This document shows positions 15,628-22,141 of a DNA stretch of 22,141 bases, piece after piece. Position 1 is the stretch's first letter; each line of letters begins with the position of its first letter. Under the pieces are notes generated by a model that saw nothing but the letters and a program-made list of their open reading frames with translations, was not told the DNA's origin and searched no databases. The stretch comes from UPXZ01 sp964345395. Lineage in GTDB: Bacteria; Bacteroidota; Bacteroidia; Bacteroidales; Paludibacteraceae. A program made the position numbers and the translations under genes. Location: the NCBI GenBank assembly GCA_964345395.1, contig CAYFRA010000026.1:1-22141 (forward strand), given 5' to 3'.

Positions 15628-18600
15628 ATGGACAAAAAGAAACATAAAATAAATAAACTGTACCTCAATTTGCTTTGGTTCTTGCTGGGATTGGTGTTCT
15701 TAGGATTAGCTACTCAGTATGTATATTTGCAATCGCCCAAGTATGCTATCTCTATGAATAGTGTAAATAGCGAGCTAAAACAGATCGAATCGAAAATTGA
15801 TGCTAAGTTAGATGAGTTTGCGGAATATTTATTAGATGAGTCGTTTGAGTCGCTCAAATATAGTGCATTTGAGAAAGTTCCTTACACTTTGTTTGTATAT
15901 GAAAATGATGACTTGATTTTTTGGTCAGATAATAAAATTGTACCCGAAAATATTGAGAGCAAATTTTGGTCACTTAAAAAAATGTCGAGTTTTTATACAC
16001 TTGTGAAAACAAGGCGTGTTGGTAACTTTAATATTGTATCTCTCCTACCAATAAAACACAATTTTCCATATGAGAACGAAGAGTTGGTAAATGATTTTGT
16101 GATAAATACGCATTTAGATAAGTCAATACAACTAACTACGAACAACCCGACAAGCCCTTATGCCGTATTTTCCGATAGTCATTATCTGTTTACTCTTGAA
16201 CCACCAGCACACCCCATTTACAACCATATTTGGGGAGTAATAAATTTAATCATTTTTGCTATTTCATTTTTACTGTTTTTCTATTTGTTGTCTCATTTTC
16301 CATTGCTTCTTGGTATGAGACAAATCACCTTCAAAACATTTTTATTGGTGTTGATTGGGAGTGCTGCAGCTGTTTTTTCATTGGTTTGGTTTGGCATTCC
16401 TCACCTGTTTTTTTACAATTCAGTTTTTACTGCTTTTGAGTTTTCTACAAATCAGTTGCTAAACACCCATACACACCTTACGATTGTCGTTTTGTACTTT
16501 TTTTCGGTGATTTACCTTTTTGCTTTTCACGTGAAAATCAACTTTGCAAAATATAAAAAGCACAGTGCATTTGTTCGCATTTTTATTCCTCTTTTTTTTG
16601 CATCTTCATTCTTCATTCTTATTTTTAAAATACTGTTAATAATTGTATTTAATTCCTCAACAGATGTTCAATTGCAGAGTTTTTCCGAAATATCCTTCAC
16701 CTTGATATGGAATCATCTGCTATTCTTAGGATTAGGCGTATCATATTTTTATCTTCATTTGAAGGTTCATCAAATGATTTTAAAACATTCAAGAGTTTTG
16801 TGGATGTTGTTGATTGATGCTGCGATTGTAATCTTCTTTCTAATTATAGGTTATTTGCGTTTTCAGGAGTATGCTTTAATCTTTATTTTATCTTATCTCT
16901 TTCTTCATTTGGGTATCTACATTTCATTGCATTGGTCTTCTCGTTTAAAATTAAAATGGAATTTAGTGATTTGGTTGCTATTTTTCACCCTGTTTGTAGT
17001 AGTCAATTTTCACATTTTAAATAGAGATAAAAAGTTTCAAAAATATCAAGTCCTTGTTCAAAATTATTATAACAACGACCCATATGAGGAAGATAAAATT
17101 GCAATAGCTTTGCTCAATGATTTGGATAAATCTATCTTGGGACAAAAGAGATTAATGGAATTAAAAAATGATATAGATTCTATAGTCTCAGCCAATCAAT
17201 ATCTCAATAATCAAATACTAAAGGGTTTTTGGAATAAATTTAATGCCAAAGCTTTTGTTGTTGAGCTTGATTCGGATTTAGATTTGGAGTATCAATCAAA
17301 CATAAGTAAATGGGGGAAAAAACATCAGCAGAGTCACTTTTATATTATAAATAATCCCAATTCTGATATATCGTTTATAGCAAAATATAAAATCAAATCT
17401 ACTGATTCACAACAAAATCATCTTTACTTAGAGTTTTACAAAGAGCGTATCTTTAAAAGTTATAGCTACCCCAATCTTTTGTTGGATGAGGAGGTGAATC
17501 TTTTAGCAGATTTAAATCTTTCAAGTGCTCGCTATGTTTATCGAAAACTATCAAGTAGTTCAGGAAATTATCGCTACAATCCAGGCATAAACTGGATGGA
17601 GAAGCGAAAAGAAAATTATTTTATGCAGTATGCAAATGGATATAACCATTATATATACATACCAGATACATACAATGTGTTTGTAGTGTCCGAATTACAA
17701 TTAAATAAATATCTAATTCTTTTTTTGCATTACGTTTATACGGTTCTGATTTTCATCATCTTCGCCTATATTGTTCGATTGGTATATCGCTTAATTCACT
17801 CAAAGCTAAAAATATATTATACCTTTTCCTATAAGTTTATATTTACATTTACCTTGATGATGATGCTTAGTTTTGCGGCAATTCTCTATGTTTCTGTAGG
17901 TTACATGAAAAGTAGATATGTTGATGAACAACAAGAGAAGATGATGCAAACCAAAAATTATATTCAGAACTTGTTGCAAGAAAAATATGCTTGGTTTGAA
18001 ACTTTGGACTATTCTATTCAAAATGAATTGATATCCGATTTGCAAGAGTTGTCTTATATATATCAAACAGACATTCACGTATATGACAATAACGGAGTGT
18101 TGATAGCAAGCTCACAAATGCCTATTTTTACACGAGAATTAGTAAGTCAGTATATCTCTCCCGTTCCATTCTATGCAGATCTCAAAGATTTGAATCAAAT
18201 AGAGCGAATAGGAAATTTAGAATATCAGGTAGCTTACACAGATTTTTATAATATGGACTTTTTGCCGATAGGCTATATTGCTATACCTCAGTTTTTTAGT
18301 GATGAATTGATAAGGTCTGACTTGGAAACATTTTTCACCGTTATTTTCAATATTTATCTGCTAATTCTAATTCTATTTTTCTTCCTAAGTGCCTTTATTG
18401 GTCGTCAACTAACAGCACCATTACAGGTTTTACAAAATAGTTTAAGGCAAATAAGAATTGGGCAAGAGAATAAAAAAATCGAATACAAGCCAAAAGATGA
18501 AATCAGGCAGTTGGTGGATCAATATAATCGAACGGTGGATGAGTTGTTGAAAAGTGTTGAACTGCTTGCTCAGTCAGAACGCGAAACAGCTTGGAAGTCA

Positions 18601-19254
18601 ATGGCAAAGCAGGTAGCTCATGAGATTAAAAACCCACTCACACCAATGAAATTGACTATCCAACAATTGCAGCGGCGTAAAGAAATAGGAGATGGAGGCT
18701 TTGATGAGTACTTTGACCAATCTGCTCTCGTATTAATTGAACAAATAGAGAATTTATCACGTATAGCAAGTTCGTTTTCAAGTTTTGCAAAATTACCAGA
18801 TGCCAAATTGGTTAAAGTTGATTTGGTTGGTGTGGTAAAATCAGTGGTAAAGTTTTTTGAAAATGTTAACGAACAAATTCAATTTACCTTTCAATGTGAA
18901 GAGAGAGAGATTTTTGTATTCGCTGATCAGGATCAGCTGATTCAGGTTTTTAATAATTTAGTGAAAAATGCGATACAGGCTATTCCGTCCGATCGTTTGG
19001 GACAAATCAGAGTGGCAGTTACGAGAGTTAATAATGACATTAATGTGTCTGTAGCCGATAATGGAAAAGGTGTTGCAGAGGAAGATAAGGTTCATATTTT
19101 TTCTCCAAACTTCACAACAAAATCAACTGGTATGGGCATTGGGTTGGCAATTAGTCGAAATATAGTTCGCTATATGGGTGGAGATATCACTTTCGAAACC
19201 AAATATAATAAAGGTACCACATTTGTAGTTTCGTTACCCAATTTAGTCGAATAA
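15628..19254 (+). CDS. Very large membrane-bound sensor histidine kinase (NtrY-like transmitter)
   Basis: The 1208-residue sensor kinase has an unusual N-terminal architecture. TM1 (about residues 14-34) is followed by an extracytoplasmic module (35-200), then about eight closely spaced hydrophobic segments (about 205-470). A second soluble module (about 470-690), another TM pair (about 695-765), a third extracytoplasmic sensor-like module (about 770-900) and a final TM (902-922) come next. The cytosolic transmitter has HAMP (about 924-975), HisKA with phospho-acceptor His998 in VAHEIKNPLTP, N box Asn1114, G1 Asp1144 in DNGKG, and a G2 region with MGIGLAI. All catalytic boxes are intact. The transmitter resembles NtrY-type kinases. 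No response regulator is adjacent. The start at 15628 is preferred to 15598, which lies inside rlmH. Confidence 0.88.
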   Translation: MDKKKHKINKLYLNLLWFLLGLVFLGLATQYVYLQSPKYAISMNSVNSELKQIESKIDAKLDEFAEYLLDESFESLKYSAFEKVPYTLFVYENDDLIFWSDNKIVPENIESKFWSLKKMSSFYTLVKTRRVGNFNIVSLLPIKHNFPYENEELVNDFVINTHLDKSIQLTTNNPTSPYAVFSDSHYLFTLEPPAHPIYNHIWGVINLIIFAISFLLFFYLLSHFPLLLGMRQITFKTFLLVLIGSAAAVFSLVWFGIPHLFFYNSVFTAFEFSTNQLLNTHTHLTIVVLYFFSVIYLFAFHVKINFAKYKKHSAFVRIFIPLFFASSFFILIFKILLIIVFNSSTDVQLQSFSEISFTLIWNHLLFLGLGVSYFYLHLKVHQMILKHSRVLWMLLIDAAIVIFFLIIGYLRFQEYALIFILSYLFLHLGIYISLHWSSRLKLKWNLVIWLLFFTLFVVVNFHILNRDKKFQKYQVLVQNYYNNDPYEEDKIAIALLNDLDKSILGQKRLMELKNDIDSIVSANQYLNNQILKGFWNKFNAKAFVVELDSDLDLEYQSNISKWGKKHQQSHFYIINNPNSDISFIAKYKIKSTDSQQNHLYLEFYKERIFKSYSYPNLLLDEEVNLLADLNLSSARYVYRKLSSSSGNYRYNPGINWMEKRKENYFMQYANGYNHYIYIPDTYNVFVVSELQLNKYLILFLHYVYTVLIFIIFAYIVRLVYRLIHSKLKIYYTFSYKFIFTFTLMMMLSFAAILYVSVGYMKSRYVDEQQEKMMQTKNYIQNLLQEKYAWFETLDYSIQNELISDLQELSYIYQTDIHVYDNNGVLIASSQMPIFTRELVSQYISPVPFYADLKDLNQIERIGNLEYQVAYTDFYNMDFLPIGYIAIPQFFSDELIRSDLETFFTVIFNIYLLILILFFFLSAFIGRQLTAPLQVLQNSLRQIRIGQENKKIEYKPKDEIRQLVDQYNRTVDELLKSVELLAQSERETAWKSMAKQVAHEIKNPLTPMKLTIQQLQRRKEIGDGGFDEYFDQSALVLIEQIENLSRIASSFSSFAKLPDAKLVKVDLVGVVKSVVKFFENVNEQIQFTFQCEEREIFVFADQDQLIQVFNNLVKNAIQAIPSDRLGQIRVAVTRVNNDINVSVADNGKGVAEEDKVHIFSPNFTTKSTGMGIGLAISRNIVRYMGGDITFETKYNKGTTFVVSLPNLVE

Positions 19255-19299
19255 TTTCGGAATATTGTTTTTTGTATAAGAGAATTGTATAAAAATGAT

Positions 19300-19307
19300 T
19301 ACTTTTG
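19300..19307 (+). promoter_or_regulatory. Candidate -7 box for pheS
   Basis: TACTTTTG, followed by C, matches the -7 consensus and lies 36 bases before the pheS ATG. The nearest TTTG upstream (19271-19274) is 25 bases away, longer than usual. Confidence 0.4.
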
Positions 19308-19342
19308 CAATCAATATTTTTATTTGAGGAGAAAATTTATCA

Positions 19343-20365
19343 ATGATGAGGGAAAAAATAAAAGAGTTAAATGATATCATTTCAGGTTTAAAAGCAACTT
19401 CCTTAGAAGAGCTTGAGTCTTTGCGTATAAAATATTTAAGCAAAAAAGGTGAGGTCTCTTTGCTGTTTAACCAGTTCAGAGAGGTGCCTAATGAAGATAA
19501 AAGAGAGATAGGGCAGCAACTTAATGACCTGAAAAACAATGCACAAGATAAAATCAACACGTTGAAAACAGCCCTTATGGAGGAGAGTAAAAGTGGCGAA
19601 CGCTTAGACTTAACCCGTACGGCTGATGTAGTGCAACTTGGAACACGACATCCACTGTCGTTGGTGAAAGAGGAGATAGCCGATATTTTTTCACGTATAG
19701 GATTTACCATTGCCGAAGGTCGTGAGATTGAAGATGATTGGCATGTTTTTGGAGCTCTCAATTTTCCACCAGAGCATCCAGCTCGTGATATGCAAGATAC
19801 TTTTTTTATCGAAAAGGAACCTGATGTTTTGCTGCGAACACATACATCATCTGTTCAAACTCATGTGATGACGACACAAAAGCCACCTATCAGAATGATT
19901 TTCCCAGGTCGTGTCTATCGAAATGAAGCAATATCTTACCGAGCTCATTGCTTTTTCCATCAAGTAGAAGGTTTGTTTATTGACAAAAATGTTTCTTTTG
20001 TCGATTTGAAACAAGCTTTACTTTATTTTGCTAAAGAAATGTTTGGAGAAGATACAGAAATCCGCTTGCGTCCATCTTACTTCCCATTTACGGAGCCAAG
20101 TGCCGAAATGGATATCTCTTGTAATCTCTGTGGGGGTAAAGGTTGTGCTTTTTGTAAATATACAGGCTGGGTTGAGATTTTAGGTTGCGGTATGGTTGAT
20201 CCTAATGTGCTCGAAAACTGTGGAATAGATTCAAAATTATATTCAGGTTATGCTTTTGGAATGGGAGTTGAGCGAATTACCAATTTGAAGTATCAGGTTA
20301 AAGATTTAAGACTTTTTTCTGAAAATGACAAAAGATTTTTAGAAGAATTTAAATCAGCACATTAA
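19343..20365 (+). CDS. pheS: Phenylalanyl-tRNA synthetase alpha subunit
   Basis: PheS is the catalytic subunit of the heterotetrameric PheRS, which charges tRNA-Phe. The 340-residue protein has an N-terminal coiled-coil arm (about 1-85) that contacts tRNA, then the class II catalytic core. Visible are GTRHPLSLVKEEI (about 107-119), a motif 2 region GRVYRNEAISYRAHCFFHQ, a Cys-rich insert CNLCGGKGCAFC that could bind zinc, GWVEILGCGMV, and motif 3 FGMGVERI. The length is normal. pheT is not adjacent, which is common in Bacteroidetes. Two tandem ATGs occur (19343, 19346), and a Shine-Dalgarno-like GAGGAG stands at 19326-19331. The next gene, rpsU, has its own promoter. Confidence 0.96.
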   Translation: MMREKIKELNDIISGLKATSLEELESLRIKYLSKKGEVSLLFNQFREVPNEDKREIGQQLNDLKNNAQDKINTLKTALMEESKSGERLDLTRTADVVQLGTRHPLSLVKEEIADIFSRIGFTIAEGREIEDDWHVFGALNFPPEHPARDMQDTFFIEKEPDVLLRTHTSSVQTHVMTTQKPPIRMIFPGRVYRNEAISYRAHCFFHQVEGLFIDKNVSFVDLKQALLYFAKEMFGEDTEIRLRPSYFPFTEPSAEMDISCNLCGGKGCAFCKYTGWVEILGCGMVDPNVLENCGIDSKLYSGYAFGMGVERITNLKYQVKDLRLFSENDKRFLEEFKSAH

Positions 20366-20406
20366 GTGTTTTATTTATAATAAAAGCAATTTCAACTATT
20401 ACTGGT

Positions 20407-20437
20407 TTTGTAATATCGAAACAAATGTATATCTTTG
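20407..20437 (+). promoter_or_regulatory. Consensus promoter of rpsU
   Basis: TTTG (20407-20410), a 19-base spacer and TATCTTTG (20430-20437) match the Bacteroidetes consensus perfectly. Transcription would start near 20444, giving a leader of about 45 bases to the ATG at 20489. Confidence 0.82.
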
Positions 20438-20488
20438 CAGTCCTAAAAAAGAAAAATAATATATTAATACAATTTATTTTATAAAAAC

Positions 20489-20680
20489 ATGATTATTGTA
20501 CCTATAAAAGAAGGCGAAAACATCGAAAGAGCTTTGAAAAGATTCAAACGTAAATTTGAAAGAACAGGTGTAGTTAAAGAATTACGTCGTCGTAAGCAAT
20601 TCGACAAACCATCAGTAATCAAGCGTGAAAAAATGCAACACGCTGTTTACGTTCAGCAACTTCAATCTAAAGAAGATTAA
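20489..20680 (+). CDS. rpsU: 30S ribosomal protein bS21
   Basis: bS21 is a small basic protein of the 30S platform. The 63-residue product has the family N-terminus (MIIVPIKEGENIERALKRFKR region) and the Arg/Lys-rich RRRKQFDKPS stretch. Tyr54 corresponds, as I recall, to the tyrosine that helps bury the anti-Shine-Dalgarno tail of 16S rRNA in Bacteroidia ribosomes; that mapping is by residue number and was not aligned. The ATG is preceded by an A/T-rich leader with no Shine-Dalgarno, unlike the extended SD reported for rpsU in many Flavobacteriales. It has its own strong promoter. No terminator is seen before xerC, so some read-through is likely. Confidence 0.95.
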   Translation: MIIVPIKEGENIERALKRFKRKFERTGVVKELRRRKQFDKPSVIKREKMQHAVYVQQLQSKED

Positions 20681-20702
20681 TTAGAAAAAATATCATTAAT
20701 TT

Positions 20703-20734
20703 TTTGCATATCTGATTATTTTATATTATTTTCG
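20703..20734 (+). promoter_or_regulatory. Candidate promoter of xerC-hpf
   Basis: TTTG (20703-20706), a 20-base spacer and TATTTTCG (20727-20734) match the consensus with one substitution in the -7 box. It would start transcription about 20 bases before the xerC ATG. Confidence 0.5.
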
Positions 20735-20763
20735 TTGAAGAAATTAATATGAAACGATAGGGT

Positions 20764-21672
20764 ATGATCCAAAAATTTATTCAATATATACAGTATGAGA
20801 AGAACTATTCTGCTCATACTGTTTTGTCATATCAGAACGATTTAATGCAGTTCTGTGAATTTTTGAATATCCCTCCCGAAAGTCTTGATCCAAGCACCCT
20901 CACTTCAATAGAAGTGCAACAGTGGGTTTTGCATCTCTCAACCAATAATTACAACAGTCGGACTATTGCTCGTAAAGTTTCATCGCTAAGTTCTTTTTGG
21001 CAGTTTTTGCTACATCAGGGGTTGGTTAAGAAAAATATTATACGTACAGTAATTACTCCAAAGTCATCTAAAGGATTTCCTGTGTTTTATAAGGAGAAAG
21101 ACTTGGACGCAATCTTCAGCAACTTTGAAAAGAGAGAAAACTGCAATGAAGATTTTGAATGTGTTCGAGATAGGTTGATTATAAATTTACTTTATCAAAC
21201 AGGGATGCGAGTTTCAGAGCTAACAATGCTGTCAGATAAATCTATCGACTGGGGTTTGAAGCAATTGAAGGTTTTAGGTAAAGGAAGTAAGTTTAGAATA
21301 ATTCCAATTAGCGATAGTTTATTGATTGAAATTAAAGAATATCTAAAATTAAGAGAGCTCATTCCAGATAATAATCAAGAGCAAACGCTTTTAAGACGAA
21401 AAAAAGGTCTTTCGATGAGCAGAAATGACATATATAATATTGTACGTGATAATATGTCGCAGGTAAGTACGCTAAAAAAGCAAAGTCCTCACGTATTAAG
21501 GCATACTTTTGCAACTACATTATTAAATAATGGTGCCGATATCAATTCGATAAAGGAGTTGTTGGGTCATAGTAACTTGTCAACAACTGAGATATACTCA
21601 CATATTAGTTTTTATGAATTAAACAAGGTTTATAAACAGGCTCATCCAAGGGCCGTTAAAAAAGGAGGTTAG
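20764..21672 (+). CDS. xerC: Tyrosine recombinase XerC/XerD family
   Basis: This is a site-specific tyrosine recombinase of the size used for resolving chromosome dimers at dif. The N-terminal SAM-like core-binding domain (about residues 1-85, with the YEKNYSAHTVLSYQNDL signature) is followed by the catalytic domain. The full catalytic set is present: Arg149 (TGMRVSEL), Lys173, His243 and Arg246 (HVLRHTFA), His269 (LLGHSNLSTT), and nucleophile Tyr278 (TEIYSH). At 302 residues it is a normal Xer protein and not an integron or phage integrase, and its rpsU/hpf context is the chromosomal one. Whether it is the XerC or XerD partner cannot be settled here. Its last codons contain the Shine-Dalgarno of hpf, which starts 2 bases after the stop. 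Confidence 0.9.
   Translation: MIQKFIQYIQYEKNYSAHTVLSYQNDLMQFCEFLNIPPESLDPSTLTSIEVQQWVLHLSTNNYNSRTIARKVSSLSSFWQFLLHQGLVKKNIIRTVITPKSSKGFPVFYKEKDLDAIFSNFEKRENCNEDFECVRDRLIINLLYQTGMRVSELTMLSDKSIDWGLKQLKVLGKGSKFRIIPISDSLLIEIKEYLKLRELIPDNNQEQTLLRRKKGLSMSRNDIYNIVRDNMSQVSTLKKQSPHVLRHTFATTLLNNGADINSIKELLGHSNLSTTEIYSHISFYELNKVYKQAHPRAVKKGG
21661..21668 (+). promoter_or_regulatory. Strong Shine-Dalgarno of hpf inside the end of xerC
   Basis: AAAGGAGG lies 6 bases before the hpf ATG and overlaps the last Lys-Gly-Gly codons of xerC. Such a sequence is unusual here, because most genes in the window have none. Confidence 0.6.
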
Positions 21673-21674
21673 TT

Positions 21675-21974
21675 ATGAAACTTCGTATTCAAGCAATTAA
21701 TTTTGATGCCACAGAAAAGTTAGAAACCTACATTGAGAAGAAAACAAAGAAACTTGAGAAGCTTCTTGATAGCATTCAAGATTTAGATGTTTACTTAAAA
21801 GTGGTAAAGCCCGAAACGTCTTCCAATAAAGAAGCCGAAATTAAAGTAAGTGCTCCAGGAGTTGAGTTTTTTGCATCAAAGACTCGGGATACTTTTGAAG
21901 AGGCGATAGATTTGGCTTTAGAGGCGATAGAAAAACAGGTAGTGAAATACAAAGAAAAACTAACTAAAAAATAA
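21675..21974 (+). CDS. hpf: Ribosome hibernation-promoting factor (HPF/RaiA family)
   Basis: HPF binds the 30S decoding channel, where mRNA and tRNA would sit, and inactivates ribosomes in slow growth or stationary phase. The 99-residue product is the short form, with only the N-terminal domain and no dimerisation domain. It shows the family's beta-alpha-beta layout: LRIQAINFDATEKLETYIEKK at the start and a helix of KKLEKLLDSI. Next come DVYLKVVKPETSSNKEAEIKV, the conserved FASKTRDTFEEAIDLA segment near 70-86 and a Lys-rich tail. It follows xerC after 2 bases and has a strong Shine-Dalgarno in the xerC end. A hairpin terminator follows at 22024-22058. Confidence 0.92.
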   Translation: MKLRIQAINFDATEKLETYIEKKTKKLEKLLDSIQDLDVYLKVVKPETSSNKEAEIKVSAPGVEFFASKTRDTFEEAIDLALEAIEKQVVKYKEKLTKK

Positions 21975-21991
21975 AAAAGATTAGAATTAGT

Positions 21992-22021
21992 TTTGTATAT
22001 CAAAATTTATTACTATTTTTG
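21992..22021 (+). promoter_or_regulatory. Promoter of the tRNA-Thr gene or cluster
   Basis: TTTG (21992-21995), an 18-base spacer and TATTTTTG (22014-22021) match the Bacteroidetes promoter. Transcription would start near 22028, inside the left arm of the following hairpin, so the leader of the tRNA transcript would include most of that hairpin. Confidence 0.65.
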
Positions 22022-22023
22022 CA

Positions 22024-22058
22024 AGCCGTTTGAGATACCGTTTCTCGAACGGCTTTTT
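22024..22058 (+). terminator. Rho-independent terminator after hpf, overlapping the tRNA leader
   Basis: AGCCGTTTGAGA (22024-22035) pairs with TCTCGAACGGCT (22043-22054), 12 bp with one wobble and a 7-base loop. A run of five Ts follows. It lies 50 bases after the hpf stop. The right arm can instead pair with AGCCG at 22060-22064. Confidence 0.75.
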
Positions 22059-22081
22059 GAGCCGATAAAAGCTCGTTTTTT
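22059..22081 (+). terminator. Second short hairpin with T tract before tRNA-Thr
   Basis: GAGC (22059-22062) pairs with GCTC (22071-22074) around an 8-base loop, followed by G and six Ts. The stem is short, so it is a weak terminator at best. It shares bases with the alternative CGGCT/AGCCG helix. Confidence 0.4.
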
Positions 22082-22088
22082 AAAATAT

Positions 22089-22141
22089 GCCTCTTTAGCT
22101 CAGTTGGCCAGAGCACGTGATTTGTAATCTCGGGGTCGTTG
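22089..22141 (+). tRNA. tRNA-Thr (UGU), 5' portion
   Basis: The gene begins with GCCTCTT (acceptor), TA, the D stem GCTC/GAGC, and an anticodon arm CGTGA-TTTGTAA-TCTCG with anticodon TGT, giving Thr. The window ends in the variable region or T arm. The anticodon stem has one apparent T-T mismatch at its third pair. In Bacteroidales this tRNA usually opens a Thr-Tyr-Gly-Thr-tuf cluster; that continuation is inferred from memory. Confidence 0.9.

Noticed and set aside
19243..19761. 172-codon minus-strand frame across the start of pheS
   Set aside because: It is antisense to a clear pheS. The serine-rich translation is typical of reverse-strand shadows.
20369..20385. A/T-only hairpin after pheS as a terminator
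   Set aside because: TTTTATT/AATAAAA is a 7-bp stem of A-T pairs only, with no T tract after it. It is too weak to call.
20764..21672. xerC as a phage or mobile-element integrase
   Set aside because: The length, N-terminal domain and rpsU-hpf context are those of the chromosomal Xer recombinase. There are no att repeats, no excisionase and no cargo genes nearby.
1..22141. CRISPR arrays, insertion sequences, toxin-antitoxin or defence genes
   Set aside because: I saw no regularly spaced repeats, transposases, terminal inverted repeats with cargo, or defence domains on either strand.

Overview
The window is an AT-rich chromosomal segment from a member of Bacteroidota, most likely Bacteroidales. 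Three lines of sequence evidence point there. First, the protein set is typical: a GldE/CorC-like protein next to a PpiD-type foldase, the long form of IspG, an AddB-like nuclease without a Walker A motif, a DUF4783 protein next to nadC, and an rpsU-xerC-hpf-tRNA-Thr run. Second, several intergenic regions carry the Bacteroidetes promoter pattern TTTG-N18-20-TAnnTTTG. Third, most start codons lack a Shine-Dalgarno sequence. The assignment rests on recognised families and synteny from memory; no 16S rRNA is present.

Layout. 1-26: 5' end of a tRNA on the minus strand with a consensus promoter. 27-308: non-coding, with a cluster of dyad symmetries. 309-3665: GldE/CorC-like membrane protein, then a PpiD/SurA-type periplasmic foldase interrupted by a 100-N assembly gap. 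3926-6237 (minus): ispG followed by a small outer-membrane beta-barrel protein. 6424-8103: SulP anion transporter with a STAS domain, divergent from ispG. 8228-10469: a small coiled-coil protein, ZapA and RNase Y, with a consensus promoter in front of the first. 10602-13484: AddB-like exonuclease subunit, without addA beside it. 13663-14900 (minus): DUF4783 exported protein and nadC, overlapping by 4 bases. 15150-19254: rlmH and a 1208-residue membrane histidine kinase, 4 bases apart. 19343-22141: pheS, rpsU, xerC, hpf and the start of tRNA-Thr(UGU).

Most genes are housekeeping: envelope biogenesis (GldE-like protein, foldase, beta-barrel), isoprenoid and NAD synthesis (ispG, nadC), division and RNA decay (ZapA pair, RNase Y), recombination (AddB, XerC), and ribosome/translation functions (rlmH, pheS, rpsU, hpf, tRNAs). 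I found no mobile element, CRISPR array, phage gene or defence system, and nothing that amounts to a clearly new system. The points worth a second look are regulatory. They are the stacked inverted repeats before the GldE-like gene, the mutually exclusive hairpins between hpf and tRNA-Thr, strong Shine-Dalgarno sequences at a few sites in a genome that otherwise lacks them, and a very large histidine kinase with no response regulator beside it.
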